Counted from the stretch's first letter, positions 9,010 through 17,226 are shown. The stretch is DNA of 39,017 nucleotides from an uncultured Bacilli bacterium (GCA_947591495.1 CANQDG010000017.1:1-39017); one strand, 5' to 3'. Notes: generated by a model not told the origin, from the letters alone. Program-made: numbers and translations.

Positions 9010-9031
9010 AAAAAACTATAATTAGTTGGGG
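9010..9031 (+). repeat. Dispersed repeat, left copy upstream of the CRISPR array
   Basis: The 22-bp segment begins AAAAAACTATAA and ends TTAGTTGGGG. Its reverse complement recurs at 11533-11556 with a 2-base insertion. The two copies thus form inverted repeats flanking the array. Confidence 0.6.
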
Positions 9032-9100
9032 ATCATGAAAAAACAATAAACTTTTGATTTCCAAAGAATTTTATAATAAAAAACGTTTTAAAATTATTAT

Positions 9101-9178
9101 ATAATATCGACCATCTCAATAATTTTGCTAAAAAAAAGCTTAATTTTTCTAATCAAATACATAGATGGTCGATATTAT
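9101..9178. repeat. Perfect 16-bp inverted repeat with a 46-nt loop upstream of the array
   Basis: ATAATATCGACCATCT at 9101-9116 is the exact reverse complement of 9163-9178. The intervening 46 nt are AT-rich. It could be the termini of a tiny MITE-like insertion, an RNA hairpin or a protein-binding site. No clear target duplication flanks it. Confidence 0.7.
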
Positions 9179-9211
9179 TAACTACTATTATTAAAAAAAT
9201 TATATAAAATA

Positions 9212-9239
9212 TTGCTAAAAATGATAATTAGCATATATT
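9212..9239 (+). promoter_or_regulatory. Possible leader promoter of the CRISPR array
   Basis: TTGCTA at 9212-9217, a 16-bp spacer and TATATT at 9234-9239 would start transcription shortly before the first repeat at 9257. In such AT-rich DNA chance matches are common. Confidence 0.35.
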
Positions 9240-9256
9240 TTTTCAAATAAAACCTT

Positions 9257-11146
9257 ATAACAATTGTTCCTTTATAGGAATTGAAACTAATATAACCATA
9301 ATCATATATAGCATTTGTTTTTTCATAACAATTGTTCCTTTATAGGAATTGAAACTATGGACACAAGAACACTTAAGAAAGAAATTAATGAATAACAATT
9401 GTTCCTTTATAGGAATTGAAACCAGTGTAGTACACAGCCCTCTCTTTGTTACTTTCAGAATAACAATTGTTCCTTTATAGGAATTGAAACTAAATCGTTC
9501 TCTCCAATATTATATTTTTAAAAATCATAACAATTGTTCCTTTATAGGAATTGAAACTCTTTTTCGTTTTGAAACATTGTAAATCCATCATTTAATAACA
9601 ATTGTTCCTTTATAGGAATTGAAACCATTTTACCACTCTTTCAAACCTATACAGTTATAAATAACAATTGTTCCTTTATAGGAATTGAAACACTTCATTT
9701 AAGAAGTCAATTGGATTAACTTTTTGATAACAATTGTTCCTTTATAGGAATTGAAACCATAGAATACCAAACGTCTTTGTTCGATATTATAATAACAATT
9801 GTTCCTTTATAGGAATTGAAACAAAGTTTGCTCCATCTAAACCACTACAGATAAATGATAACAATTGTTCCTTTATATGAATTGAAACTGTGTCAGTGCT
9901 ATAAACGATATTCAACAAATTCCTAATAACAATTGTTCCTTTATAGGAATTGAAACATCAATATTGACCCAAAAGGAAGATGGATCGATATTATAACAAT
10001 TGTTCCTTTATAGGAATTGAAACTACATATACATTTAGTGGTAGCGGAGAACATAATTAATAACAATTGTTCCTTTATAGGAATTGAAACTTTCTTTTCC
10101 TTTCTTATTTAATTATTTTCTTTATTATAACAATTGTTCCTTTATAGGAATTGAAACATCGGTATATGTATTACTCTTTTGCCAGTAGTAAATATAACAA
10201 TTGTTCCTTTATAGGAATTGAAACATCGGTATATGTATTACTCTTTTGCCAGTAGTAAATATAACAATTGTTTCTTTATAGGAATTGAAACTTATTGAAT
10301 AGATAATCAAACTCATTGTTTATTTATAACAATTGTTCCTTTATAGGAATTGAAACATTAATATGTCTCCAATTTAATTTATTTATTTAATAACAATTGT
10401 TCCTTTATAGGAATTGAAACTACTAGGTTTTAAAATCATTAAATTTTTAATATTATATAACAATTGTTCCTTTATAGGAATTGAAACTTGCTCATATGTG
10501 CAGACATAAGTAAACCCAGACTATAACAATTGTTCCTTTATAGGAATTGAAACCTTCCGTCCTTTGTTTTCAACTCTCGTGAATAGATATAACAATTGTT
10601 CCTTTATAGGAATTGAAACTTGCTCATATGTGCAGACATAAGTAAACCCAGACTATAACAATTGTTCCTTTATAGGAATTGAAACACAACTTTATCTATG
10701 AAATTTATCATAGTTTGTTTATATAACAATTGTTCCTTTATAGGAATTGAAACATTAAAATTCGATTTTGATACGAAGTACAATTAGTATAACAATTGTT
10801 CCTTTATAGGAATTGAAACCTATACCCCCCCTCTCTATCCGCATAGCTGAATAACAATTGTTCCTTTATAGGAATTGAAACTTTAGAATTGCAGATGCTA
10901 TTGCATCAAACTCTTCTTATAACAATTGTTCCTTTATAGGAATTGAAACAGTATATGTAAACACTATTTGAAAATTATAATTAATAACAATTGTTCCTTT
11001 ATAGGAATTGAAACTATAAGAGAAATCTTTTATCACTCTTTCGGGTTTAATAACAATTGTTCCTTTATAGGAATTGAAACAAATTTTGATGGGCATTATC
11101 ACAAGTAAAATAAAAATAACAATTGTTCCTTTATAGGAATTGAAAC
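9257..11146 (+). CRISPR. CRISPR array, 29 repeats of 31 bp and 28 spacers, no adjacent cas genes
   Basis: The repeat begins ATAACAATTGTTCC, continues TTTATA and ends GGAATTGAAAC; it recurs every 64-68 bp from 9257 to 11146. Spacers are 31-37 bp, mostly 34-37. TTCC/GGAA within the repeat can form a short stem around TTTATA. The 3' end ATTGAAAC matches the 8-nt crRNA handle of many type I-B and type III arrays, which implies + strand transcription. All repeats are identical except the tenth (9858-9888, G to T at 9878) and the sixteenth (10261-10291, C to T at 10273). Spacers 14 and 15 are identical, and spacers 19 and 21 are identical. No cas gene lies within 9 kb upstream or 28 kb downstream, so processing and interference must depend on cas genes elsewhere, or the array is a relic. 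The last repeat is intact and a terminator follows 64 bp later. Confidence 0.97.
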
Positions 11147-11209
11147 TGTTTTTAGCTACTATTAATTAGTTTGGATTTTGATAAAAAGACTTAGAGACTT
11201 TTGAAAGTC

Positions 11210-11246
11210 AAAAAGAGGTCGTTTCTAAGAAAACGGCCTCTTTTTA
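11210..11246 (+). terminator. Strong terminator just after the CRISPR array
   Basis: Left arm 11210-11224 pairs with 11231-11245 over 15 bp with one G-U wobble and a 6-nt loop. The arm cores are AAAGAGGTCGTTT and AAACGGCCTCTTT, and T-runs follow. With A-runs on the other side it could work in both directions. It is placed to end the CRISPR transcript. Confidence 0.9.
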
Positions 11247-11252
11247 GACTAG

Positions 11253-11268
11253 ATAGAATTAGTTGGAG
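11253..11268 (+). repeat. Dispersed repeat copy between two terminators
   Basis: ATAGAATTAGTTGGAG is the reverse complement of 11533-11548 except for one base. The two copies bound a 296-bp segment like the terminal inverted repeats of a small non-autonomous element. Confidence 0.5.
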
Positions 11269-11279
11269 TGTAAAACCTA

Positions 11280-11320
11280 AAAAATGGTGATAATAGATGA
11301 ACTCTATATCACCATTTTTG
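11280..11320 (+). terminator. Second hairpin terminator downstream of the array
   Basis: A perfect 13-bp stem AAAAATGGTGATA/TATCACCATTTTT (11280-11292 with 11307-11319) has an inner TAGA/TCTA pairing in its loop and ends in a T-run. No gene lies between it and the previous terminator. Confidence 0.8.
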
Positions 11321-11532
11321 TTTATTCATTTTATTAGAAAGTATAAAATTAATAGCTGAAGGACTTATTATTAATGATACAAAATTTGAAATAATATCAT
11401 ATAAAAACTATTAAATGTAGTAATAAAATATTTGATATCAAACAAAATGATATACGTTAAAATAATAAGTAATTAAAGATAGTTATACAAAAACAAATGC
11501 ACAAATGATAATCAATAATCATCATAATCATA

Positions 11533-11579
11533 CCCCAACTAATTCTATAGTTTTTTAGAAACCCCAACTAAAACTATAG
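11533..11579 (-). repeat. Two tandem copies of the CCCCAACTA-family repeat
   Basis: CCCCAACTAATTCTATAG starts at 11533 and CCCCAACTAAAACTATAG at 11562, a period of 29 bp. Both are inverted relative to the copies at 9010 and 11253. The first shares 22 bases with the 9010 copy, allowing a 2-base insertion. Confidence 0.6.
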
Positions 11580-11832
11580 AGCCTTTTTTATAAAATTAAT
11601 TAAATTATTTATTTAAACAATTATATTTAGTAAAAAATTATGATATTTTGATAATAAAAATACATTAGTATAAAATAACTTATAAATAAAGTTTGGATTA
11701 CTCTAAAAAGGTTTATATAACCTAAAAGTTTAAAGAGATTTTATTTTATGTTAAAAAAGGATAATTTGGTAAAAAATAATTATTATTTAATAAGTTAATC
11801 ATTTCTAATTACTAGCATTTTTAATAATAAAA

Positions 11833-11841
11833 TGATATAAT
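11833..11841 (+). promoter_or_regulatory. Extended -10 promoter of the GHL10 gene
   Basis: TGATATAAT with TATAAT at 11836-11841. The start codon lies 50 bp downstream, preceded by GGAGG at 11880-11884. Confidence 0.6.
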
Positions 11842-11891
11842 ATATCTAAATTATTTTTAATAATTTAAATATAATTGATGGAGGACAACTA

Positions 11892-14800
11892 ATGAAAAAA
11901 GTTATTCTAACTATAACTTTAATGATAATAACGTTTACTTGCAGTATAACATTATTCACTAAAAAAATGACAATTTCAGCTGCTGAGGATTCTACAATCA
12001 ACTATGATCCTGAATTAAGAGCTGCTTGGGTTAGTTATTTTACGGGTGATATTAGATATACAAATCAAGCGGATTATTGTAAAAGTATTGATGAAATTTT
12101 AGATGCGTTAGAGTATTATAATATGAATGCCATAATTTTCCATGTGCGCGCAAATCATGATGCATGGTATAAATCGGAATTAAATGTTGTTAATTCTCAA
12201 CTTGCGCAAGTAAATTTCGATGAATTTGATCCGTTAGAATATGTAATAACCGAATCGCATAAAAGAGGTATTGAATTTCACGCATGGCTTAATCCTTATC
12301 GCTTAGGAACATCTTCTAAATATCCTACTGCCGCAGGCACTGCCACAAATTTTAGTCAATATCGTAATAACCCTGCTAGTAAAGCTAGCAATATTCTTGT
12401 AGGTAATACCCTTACGATTCTTGATCCCGGAATTCCTAGTGTTAGAGAGTTTTTAATAAATACTTGCTTAGAACTTGCGGAAAACTATGATATTGATGCG
12501 ATTCATTTTGATGATTATTTTTATGCAGCAGGTATTAATGATAATAATACTTATGAAAAATATAATACAGATCGATTATCAGTAGATGATTTTAGAAGAC
12601 AACAAGTTGATATTTTTATTAAAGATTTAAAAGATAGTTTAGATGAATTTAATAAAACTAATCATCGCTTTGTTCAATTAGGTATTGCCCCAACTGGCGT
12701 TTATAAAAATGCCGATAGTCAAACCGAAGCAAATACTCCTTTATCATCTTATCGTTATGATACAAATGGTAATTTAACATATCCAAAAGGTGCAACCCTT
12801 GGATGTCAAATGCATTATGGATCATATTTATATTGTGATACTTTAAAATGGGTTAATAATGAATGGATAAATTATATCCTTCCTCAAACTTATTGGGCAA
12901 TTGACCATGATCGTGCTCACTTTGATAAATTAATAAATTGGTGGGCAAAAGCCGTTAAAAATAAAAATGTTAATTTATATGCTGGTATGGGCATTTACAT
13001 GTGGCTTAATTGCAAAGAAAATGGCCGAAGTGATGAAGCCTATGAACAATTACAAATTACTAAAGGCTTATCAAATGTTAAAGGAACCTCCATCTATAGT
13101 TATGAACAAGTAGGAGAAGCTTATAAAAATAAAGATAAACCAGCTCCTAGTGGCTATGGTGCTCAAGTTCAAATGACTGAAGTTAAAGAAAAAGTTTGGT
13201 ATAATAAAGCTATCTTACCAGAAATTGCGGGCTTTAGTAGTGAACAAATTGGTAGTGTTAAAAATTTCAAACAAGATGATCATACAATTACTTTTGATCG
13301 ATTAGATAATGCTAAATTCTATATTGTTTATCGTGATGTCAATGCGATTAATTATAGTGATGATGAAATTGTGGCCATTTTTGGTAGTGATGATGATGTA
13401 ATAGTTTGGAGTGATCAAGAGGCTGAAGGTAATTACATTTATGATGTTGTCCCACTTTCTTATACAAATACATTAGGAAAGCCAGTTGCTAAAGTCGTTA
13501 ATTATGTTAGCGGTAATGTTCAATGTCAAGTAGCTTTAGATGAGCTTCATAATGATGTTTTAGACTATAATGAAGTTATAAATCTTAATTTAAATAATGA
13601 AACAAATGCTTATTTGTATTTTGGTGAAGATTCAAGCGAACAACTTACTGATTATTTATGGACATCTAGTCAACCAGATGTTCTAGAAGTAAATGGTGAA
13701 GGTGTGATTAATTTAAAAGCGCTTGGTACAAGTGTCATTGAAGGTAAATCTAAAACACAAGATGATAAAATTTGTAAAATAACAATTAATGTTTATAATG
13801 ATGAGACCATTCTTGATAAGAAATATACCGTTAAATTTGTTAATGTTAATGGTGAAACTTTAAAAACTGAAAGTGTTCAATATGGACATTCGGCTACACC
13901 ACCAGAAAATCCAACGGTTGATAGTAACGAAAAATATATTTATACTTTTGCTGGCTGGGATAGCACTTATTATAATATTACTGAAAATACAACCATTAAT
14001 GCAATATATAATTTAGATTTCCAAATTTATCATGTTATATACAAAAATTTAAATGGTGATATCCTTAAAGAAGAAGATGTTAAATATTCACATGCATCTA
14101 CTCCACCAGAGGATCCAACAATGGAAGCAACTTATCAATATACTTATACTTTTGCTGGCTGGGATTATGATTATAATAAAATTACTTGTGATGTTACAAT
14201 TAATGCTTTGTATAATACGCGTGATAAAACATATTATATTCATTTTAATGATGGCACTAATACTAGTAGTTACCGTTATTATCATTATGAAGAAGTTTAC
14301 CCTGGAGAAAATCCAGTTAAAGACGGATATCTTTTTGCGGGCTGGTATTATGATCAAGAATATACTGAACCTTGCCAATTCCCGCTTAAGTTAAAACAAA
14401 ATACAACTGTTTATGCTAAATGGGATGAAAAAGTAGAAGTATCATTCTATGATGAAGATGAAAATCTAATTGAAACAAAAGCAGTTGCTAAAGGTAGTAT
14501 TGTTACTGCTCCTGATTTAGATGATATTGATGGCTACAAATTTCTTGGTTGGTCAGTATCTGGTAATCCAGATGAGTTATATGATTTAACGGATCCTATT
14601 TTAGAAGATTGTGATTTATATGCGGTATATGGTCAAGTCTTTATTGTTCGATTCTATGATTATAATGGTAAACTCATATCAGAACAAGAAGTTTTAAAAG
14701 GAGATAGTGCGATAGCTCCTACGCTTGATGATAATGGCAAAAATCGTTTTGCGGGTTGGAATCAATCGTTTGATAATGTAAATGATGATTTAGATATTCA

Positions 14801-14915
14801 TCCAGTAATTAAAAAGGGTTGTTCATGCAAACAAAGTGCTTATGTCCTAATTGCAGTTTCTGTTTTTACCGCTTTAGGTAGTATCCTAGTTGTTTTTAAA
14901 AAACGTAATTATTAA
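11892..14915 (+). CDS. Secreted GHL10-family glycoside hydrolase with Ig-like and InlB repeats, C-terminally membrane-anchored
   Basis: An N-terminal signal peptide is followed from about residue 42 by a GHL10 (DUF187/YngK-like) TIM-barrel domain. Its motifs include L-R-A-A-W-V-S-Y, F-H-V-R-A, F-H-A-W-L-N-P-Y-R, I-L-D-P-G, I-H-F-D-D-Y-F-Y and L-P-Q-T-Y-W. Family members act on or bind cell-wall and other glycans. After a linker region, a bacterial Ig-like (Big_2) unit at about 555-640 is recognisable by S-S-Q-P-D-V-L-E-V-N-G-E-G. Several InlB beta-grasp repeats (YTFAGWD, LFAGWYYD, KFLGWS) run to about residue 975. The C-terminus has a hydrophobic helix and K-K-R-N-Y, a membrane anchor rather than an LPXTG motif. 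It starts an operon that continues with the prenyl synthase 22 bp later. Confidence 0.88.
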   Translation: MKKVILTITLMIITFTCSITLFTKKMTISAAEDSTINYDPELRAAWVSYFTGDIRYTNQADYCKSIDEILDALEYYNMNAIIFHVRANHDAWYKSELNVVNSQLAQVNFDEFDPLEYVITESHKRGIEFHAWLNPYRLGTSSKYPTAAGTATNFSQYRNNPASKASNILVGNTLTILDPGIPSVREFLINTCLELAENYDIDAIHFDDYFYAAGINDNNTYEKYNTDRLSVDDFRRQQVDIFIKDLKDSLDEFNKTNHRFVQLGIAPTGVYKNADSQTEANTPLSSYRYDTNGNLTYPKGATLGCQMHYGSYLYCDTLKWVNNEWINYILPQTYWAIDHDRAHFDKLINWWAKAVKNKNVNLYAGMGIYMWLNCKENGRSDEAYEQLQITKGLSNVKGTSIYSYEQVGEAYKNKDKPAPSGYGAQVQMTEVKEKVWYNKAILPEIAGFSSEQIGSVKNFKQDDHTITFDRLDNAKFYIVYRDVNAINYSDDEIVAIFGSDDDVIVWSDQEAEGNYIYDVVPLSYTNTLGKPVAKVVNYVSGNVQCQVALDELHNDVLDYNEVINLNLNNETNAYLYFGEDSSEQLTDYLWTSSQPDVLEVNGEGVINLKALGTSVIEGKSKTQDDKICKITINVYNDETILDKKYTVKFVNVNGETLKTESVQYGHSATPPENPTVDSNEKYIYTFAGWDSTYYNITENTTINAIYNLDFQIYHVIYKNLNGDILKEEDVKYSHASTPPEDPTMEATYQYTYTFAGWDYDYNKITCDVTINALYNTRDKTYYIHFNDGTNTSSYRYYHYEEVYPGENPVKDGYLFAGWYYDQEYTEPCQFPLKLKQNTTVYAKWDEKVEVSFYDEDENLIETKAVAKGSIVTAPDLDDIDGYKFLGWSVSGNPDELYDLTDPILEDCDLYAVYGQVFIVRFYDYNGKLISEQEVLKGDSAIAPTLDDNGKNRFAGWNQSFDNVNDDLDIHPVIKKGCSCKQSAYVLIAVSVFTALGSILVVFKKRNY

Positions 14916-14937
14916 TTAAAAATAAAGCGAGGCCTTT

Positions 14938-15747
14938 ATGGAAAACAAAATTGAATTATATCGAAGTGCAATTATAAAACGATTAACTGAAATAAAAAAG
15001 TTATGGAATGATAAAACACCACTTAGTGATAGTATTAATTATACGCTATTTAATAGTGGCAAATTAATTAGATCAGTAGTTGTTTTATTAGGCTTAGATA
15101 ATTTAGGTTTTGATTACCTTTTAGGCCTCGATTTAGCTTGTGCGATTGAAATGATTCAATCATACACCTTGATACATGATGATTTACCGGAAATGGATAA
15201 TGGTCAATTTCGAAGAGGTCAAAAAGCTAATCATTTGGTTTATGGCCAAAATATTGCTTTACTTGCCGGCGATGCCTTATTAACTGATGCCTTCTTGGTG
15301 TTAGCTAATGCTAATTTATTAGATAACACAAGGGTTGCTTTAATTAAATTATTAGCAACTAAAATTGGTACGGGTGGCATTTGCTTTGGTCAAGCCCAAG
15401 ATGTTACGATTAAACAAGTTAATACTTGGAATGAAGTCGCAAAAATGATTGAAAATAAAACCTGTGCTCTTTTTGAATTTTCCTTAATGTCTATTGGAAT
15501 TATAGCCTCTTTAGAAGAAGAAAAAATGAGTAAATTAAATTTGCTAGGTCGATATTTTGGTCTTGCTTTTCAAATTAAAGATGATTTAACTGATGGTGAT
15601 TCGAAAGGCTTAGCATATCATCAAATATATGGTCTAGAAAATGCCAAATTAAAAATTGAACAATTAACAATTAAGATTGCTCAATTATGTAAAGAAATAT
15701 TTGGTTCAAATAATCAAATATATTCATATTTAAAATCATTTATATAA
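14938..15747 (+). CDS. ispA: Short-chain polyprenyl diphosphate synthase (farnesyl/geranyl diphosphate synthase type)
   Basis: This condenses isopentenyl diphosphate with allylic diphosphates to make farnesyl or geranylgeranyl diphosphate, the precursor of undecaprenyl and quinone chains. Both Asp-rich motifs are visible: D81-D-L-P-E-M-D87 in the bacterial FPP-synthase form, and D215-D-L-T-D219 (family DDxxD). G-K-L-I-R-S upstream matches the conserved GGKR(L/I)RP segment, with the final Pro missing. At 269 residues it is somewhat shorter than the usual 290-300, mainly in loops. It lies in an operon with guanylate kinase and a metalloprotease. The chain length of the product cannot be read with certainty, so the symbol is tentative. 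Confidence 0.85.
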   Translation: MENKIELYRSAIIKRLTEIKKLWNDKTPLSDSINYTLFNSGKLIRSVVVLLGLDNLGFDYLLGLDLACAIEMIQSYTLIHDDLPEMDNGQFRRGQKANHLVYGQNIALLAGDALLTDAFLVLANANLLDNTRVALIKLLATKIGTGGICFGQAQDVTIKQVNTWNEVAKMIENKTCALFEFSLMSIGIIASLEEEKMSKLNLLGRYFGLAFQIKDDLTDGDSKGLAYHQIYGLENAKLKIEQLTIKIAQLCKEIFGSNNQIYSYLKSFI

Positions 15748-15762
15748 GAAGGAAATTTTAAA

Positions 15763-16299
15763 ATGTTAGTAGTAATTGGACCTAGTGCCTCGGGCAAAAC
15801 GCAAATAGTTAATCATCTCATAAAAGATTATAAAATGCAAAAAATGGTTACTTATACAACTAGACCTATGCGAGTTAATGAAGTAGATGGTCTAGATTAT
15901 CATTTTATTAGCAAGGATGCTTTCTTAAAAAAAATAAAAGAACATTTCTTCTTAGAATATGTTTATTATAATGGTAATTATTATGGAACAGCTAAAAATG
16001 ACTTAACGAAAGAAAAAGTTGTTATTATTGAAAAAGATGGGCTCAAAGCATATCTTAAAGAAGCAAGAGATAAAATTAAAATTATCTATATTCAATGTTC
16101 TAAACCAATTAGACGATTAAGAATGATTGAAAGAAAAGATGATGAAGCAAGCATAAATAGGCGTTTAGCAAATGATGATTTAGTTTTTGATCAAGAAGCG
16201 CGAAATTTAGCAGATTATATAATTGATACTTCTAATAGTAATGTATATGATGATGCTAAGAAAGTATATGATTTTTATCAATCATCTTATCAATCATGA
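15763..16299 (+). CDS. gmk: Guanylate kinase (divergent)
   Basis: This phosphorylates GMP to GDP with ATP in the cytosol. The P-loop is G6-P-S-A-S-G-K-T13. The GMP-binding segment Y-T-T-R-P-M-R-V-N-E-V-D-G-L-D-Y matches the family's T-T-R-x-x-R-x-x-E-x-x-G-x-D-Y, and Y-N-G-N-Y-Y-G-T matches the x-G-N-x-Y-G-T motif. At 178 residues it is shorter than typical Gmk (about 200), and its lid and C-terminal parts are diverged (R-R-L-R-M-I-E-R-K-D-D). No second gmk is visible in the window, so whether it is the essential enzyme or a paralogue cannot be said. Its TGA stop overlaps the next ATG by four bases (ATGA). Confidence 0.82.
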   Translation: MLVVIGPSASGKTQIVNHLIKDYKMQKMVTYTTRPMRVNEVDGLDYHFISKDAFLKKIKEHFFLEYVYYNGNYYGTAKNDLTKEKVVIIEKDGLKAYLKEARDKIKIIYIQCSKPIRRLRMIERKDDEASINRRLANDDLVFDQEARNLADYIIDTSNSNVYDDAKKVYDFYQSSYQS

Positions 16300-16997
16300 A
16301 TAAAAATCCTTTAAAAATTGCTATTTTAGAAAACAATCAAATTAAATATCAAATTAAGTTAAGTCGTGGCCGTAGTTTTCGTATGCATTATAACGCCAGT
16401 GGCATTTTACTTATTAGTTACCCTGCTGGTACTAAAATAAGTAGTTTAGAACAATTTGTTGAAAAAAATATTGATTGGATATTAGCCAAAGCCAAAGTTC
16501 TTGAAACAAAAAAAGTATCATACGAGAATAATAGTACACATTTATTCTTAGGTAAAGAATATTTATTAAAAGTAAATTTTTCTAAAACAAATCGTCTTGA
16601 TGTTGTTGGTAATGAAATTTGGGTATCAGTAAGTGATTTAAATAGGGTTGCTAAATTAATGATTGAGTGGCGTTTAAACGAGGCTACGATTATTTTTGAA
16701 GAATTATTATATCAATGTTTCATCAAAATGAATCAATTATTAAAAATTTATCCCAAGCTAATCATCAAGCCTTCTAAGTCAAAATGGGGCTGTTGCTATT
16801 TTAATGAAAACAAAATAATGTTAAATGTAGCTCTAACCCAAGTGCCTATTTATTTAATTGAATATGTTATTTTTCATGAATTAACTCATTTCGTTGTTCA
16901 TAATCATTCAAAAGAATTTCATTTAGTTCTTTCTTCCTTTGTTCCCGATGAAAAAGCTAGAAGAAAGGAATTAAAAAAATATAGTAATATTTTATAG
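16296..16997 (+). CDS. YgjP-like (DUF45/WLM) zinc metallopeptidase
   Basis: This 233-residue protein has the zincin motif H194-E-L-T-H198 followed by V-V-H-N-H-S-K-E-F-H. Upstream are K-S-K-W-G-C-C-Y and I-M-L-N-V-A-L, the typical YgjP order W-G-x-C ... L-N ... P ... Y-V-x-x-H-E-L-x-H ... H-x-x-x-F. No signal peptide is present, so it should be cytosolic. Family members are poorly characterised putative proteases, often near restriction-modification or housekeeping genes. The start overlaps the guanylate kinase stop, implying translational coupling. The terminator stem begins inside its stop codon. Confidence 0.85.
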   Translation: MNKNPLKIAILENNQIKYQIKLSRGRSFRMHYNASGILLISYPAGTKISSLEQFVEKNIDWILAKAKVLETKKVSYENNSTHLFLGKEYLLKVNFSKTNRLDVVGNEIWVSVSDLNRVAKLMIEWRLNEATIIFEELLYQCFIKMNQLLKIYPKLIIKPSKSKWGCCYFNENKIMLNVALTQVPIYLIEYVIFHELTHFVVHNHSKEFHLVLSSFVPDEKARRKELKKYSNIL

Positions 16998-17041
16998 CAA
17001 TAAGTTATCAAAGTTTTTTTCGATAATTTATTGCTTTTTTC
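16996..17041 (+). terminator. Rho-independent terminator of the GHL10-ispA-gmk-metalloprotease operon
   Basis: AGCAATAAGTTATC (16996-17009) pairs with GATAATTTATTGCT (17022-17035) with one G-U wobble, then TTTTTT. The left arm overlaps the TAG stop. Confidence 0.9.
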
Positions 17042-17226
17042 ATTATAATTCGTCTTTTATCTAGAAAGAATAAGGTTTTAATTGAAAAAGCAAAAAATTA
17101 TCACCAAAATAATAAAAAAAATGACGAAATAACAAGAATAAAAGAACACAAATAAAAAATTTGAGGAAATGAGTTTACAAAAAAAATAAAATGACTAAAA
17201 TAAATGGTGTAATGTAATTAAAAAAA

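Larger units (their letters stand above)
8993..9256. other. CRISPR leader region and upstream spacer DNA
   Basis: No gene lies between the MurQ-like gene and the array. The stretch is AT-rich and holds a CCCCAACTA-family repeat (9010-9031), a 16-bp perfect inverted repeat (9101-9178) and a possible leader promoter (9212-9239). The leader assignment assumes + strand transcription, inferred from the ATTGAAAC end of the repeats. Confidence 0.6.
11147..11891. other. Gene-free stretch downstream of the CRISPR array
   Basis: These 745 bp contain no supportable gene. They hold two hairpin terminators (11210-11246 and 11280-11320), three copies of the CCCCAACTA-family repeat (11253-11268, 11533-11556, 11562-11579), then very AT-rich DNA leading to the promoter of the GHL10 gene at 11833. 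A 37-codon open frame ending at 11413 has no start and is not credible. Confidence 0.7.

Noticed and set aside
10024-10059. CRISPR spacer 12 shares 16 consecutive bases with the InlB lipoprotein gene near 750 (ATATACATTTAGTGGT), suggesting self-targeting.
   Set aside because: The match stops after 16 of 36 bases and encodes a common InlB-like Y-T-F-S-G string in AT-rich DNA. It is more likely chance or a related foreign gene than a self target.
10917-11102. An open frame of 61 codons on the - strand inside the CRISPR array.
   Set aside because: It is produced by the repeating unit itself, with the same peptide recurring, and has no RBS.
9257-11146. Type II (Cas9) or type V/VI array.
   Set aside because: The repeat is 31 bp with an ATTGAAAC end; type II repeats are about 36 bp, and no tracrRNA-like anti-repeat or cas9/cas12/cas13 gene is seen.
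11301-11413. A 37-codon open stretch on the + strand with protein-like composition (L-L-E-S-I-K-L-I-A-E-G), possibly the tail of a lost gene.
   Set aside because: It has no start codon or RBS and its length is expected by chance in such sequence; no family is recognisable.
16290-16300. Mycoplasma-type genetic code (TGA as Trp).
   Set aside because: TGA is the stop of gmk at 16297-16299, followed by a coupled gene, and Trp residues in conserved motifs use TGG.
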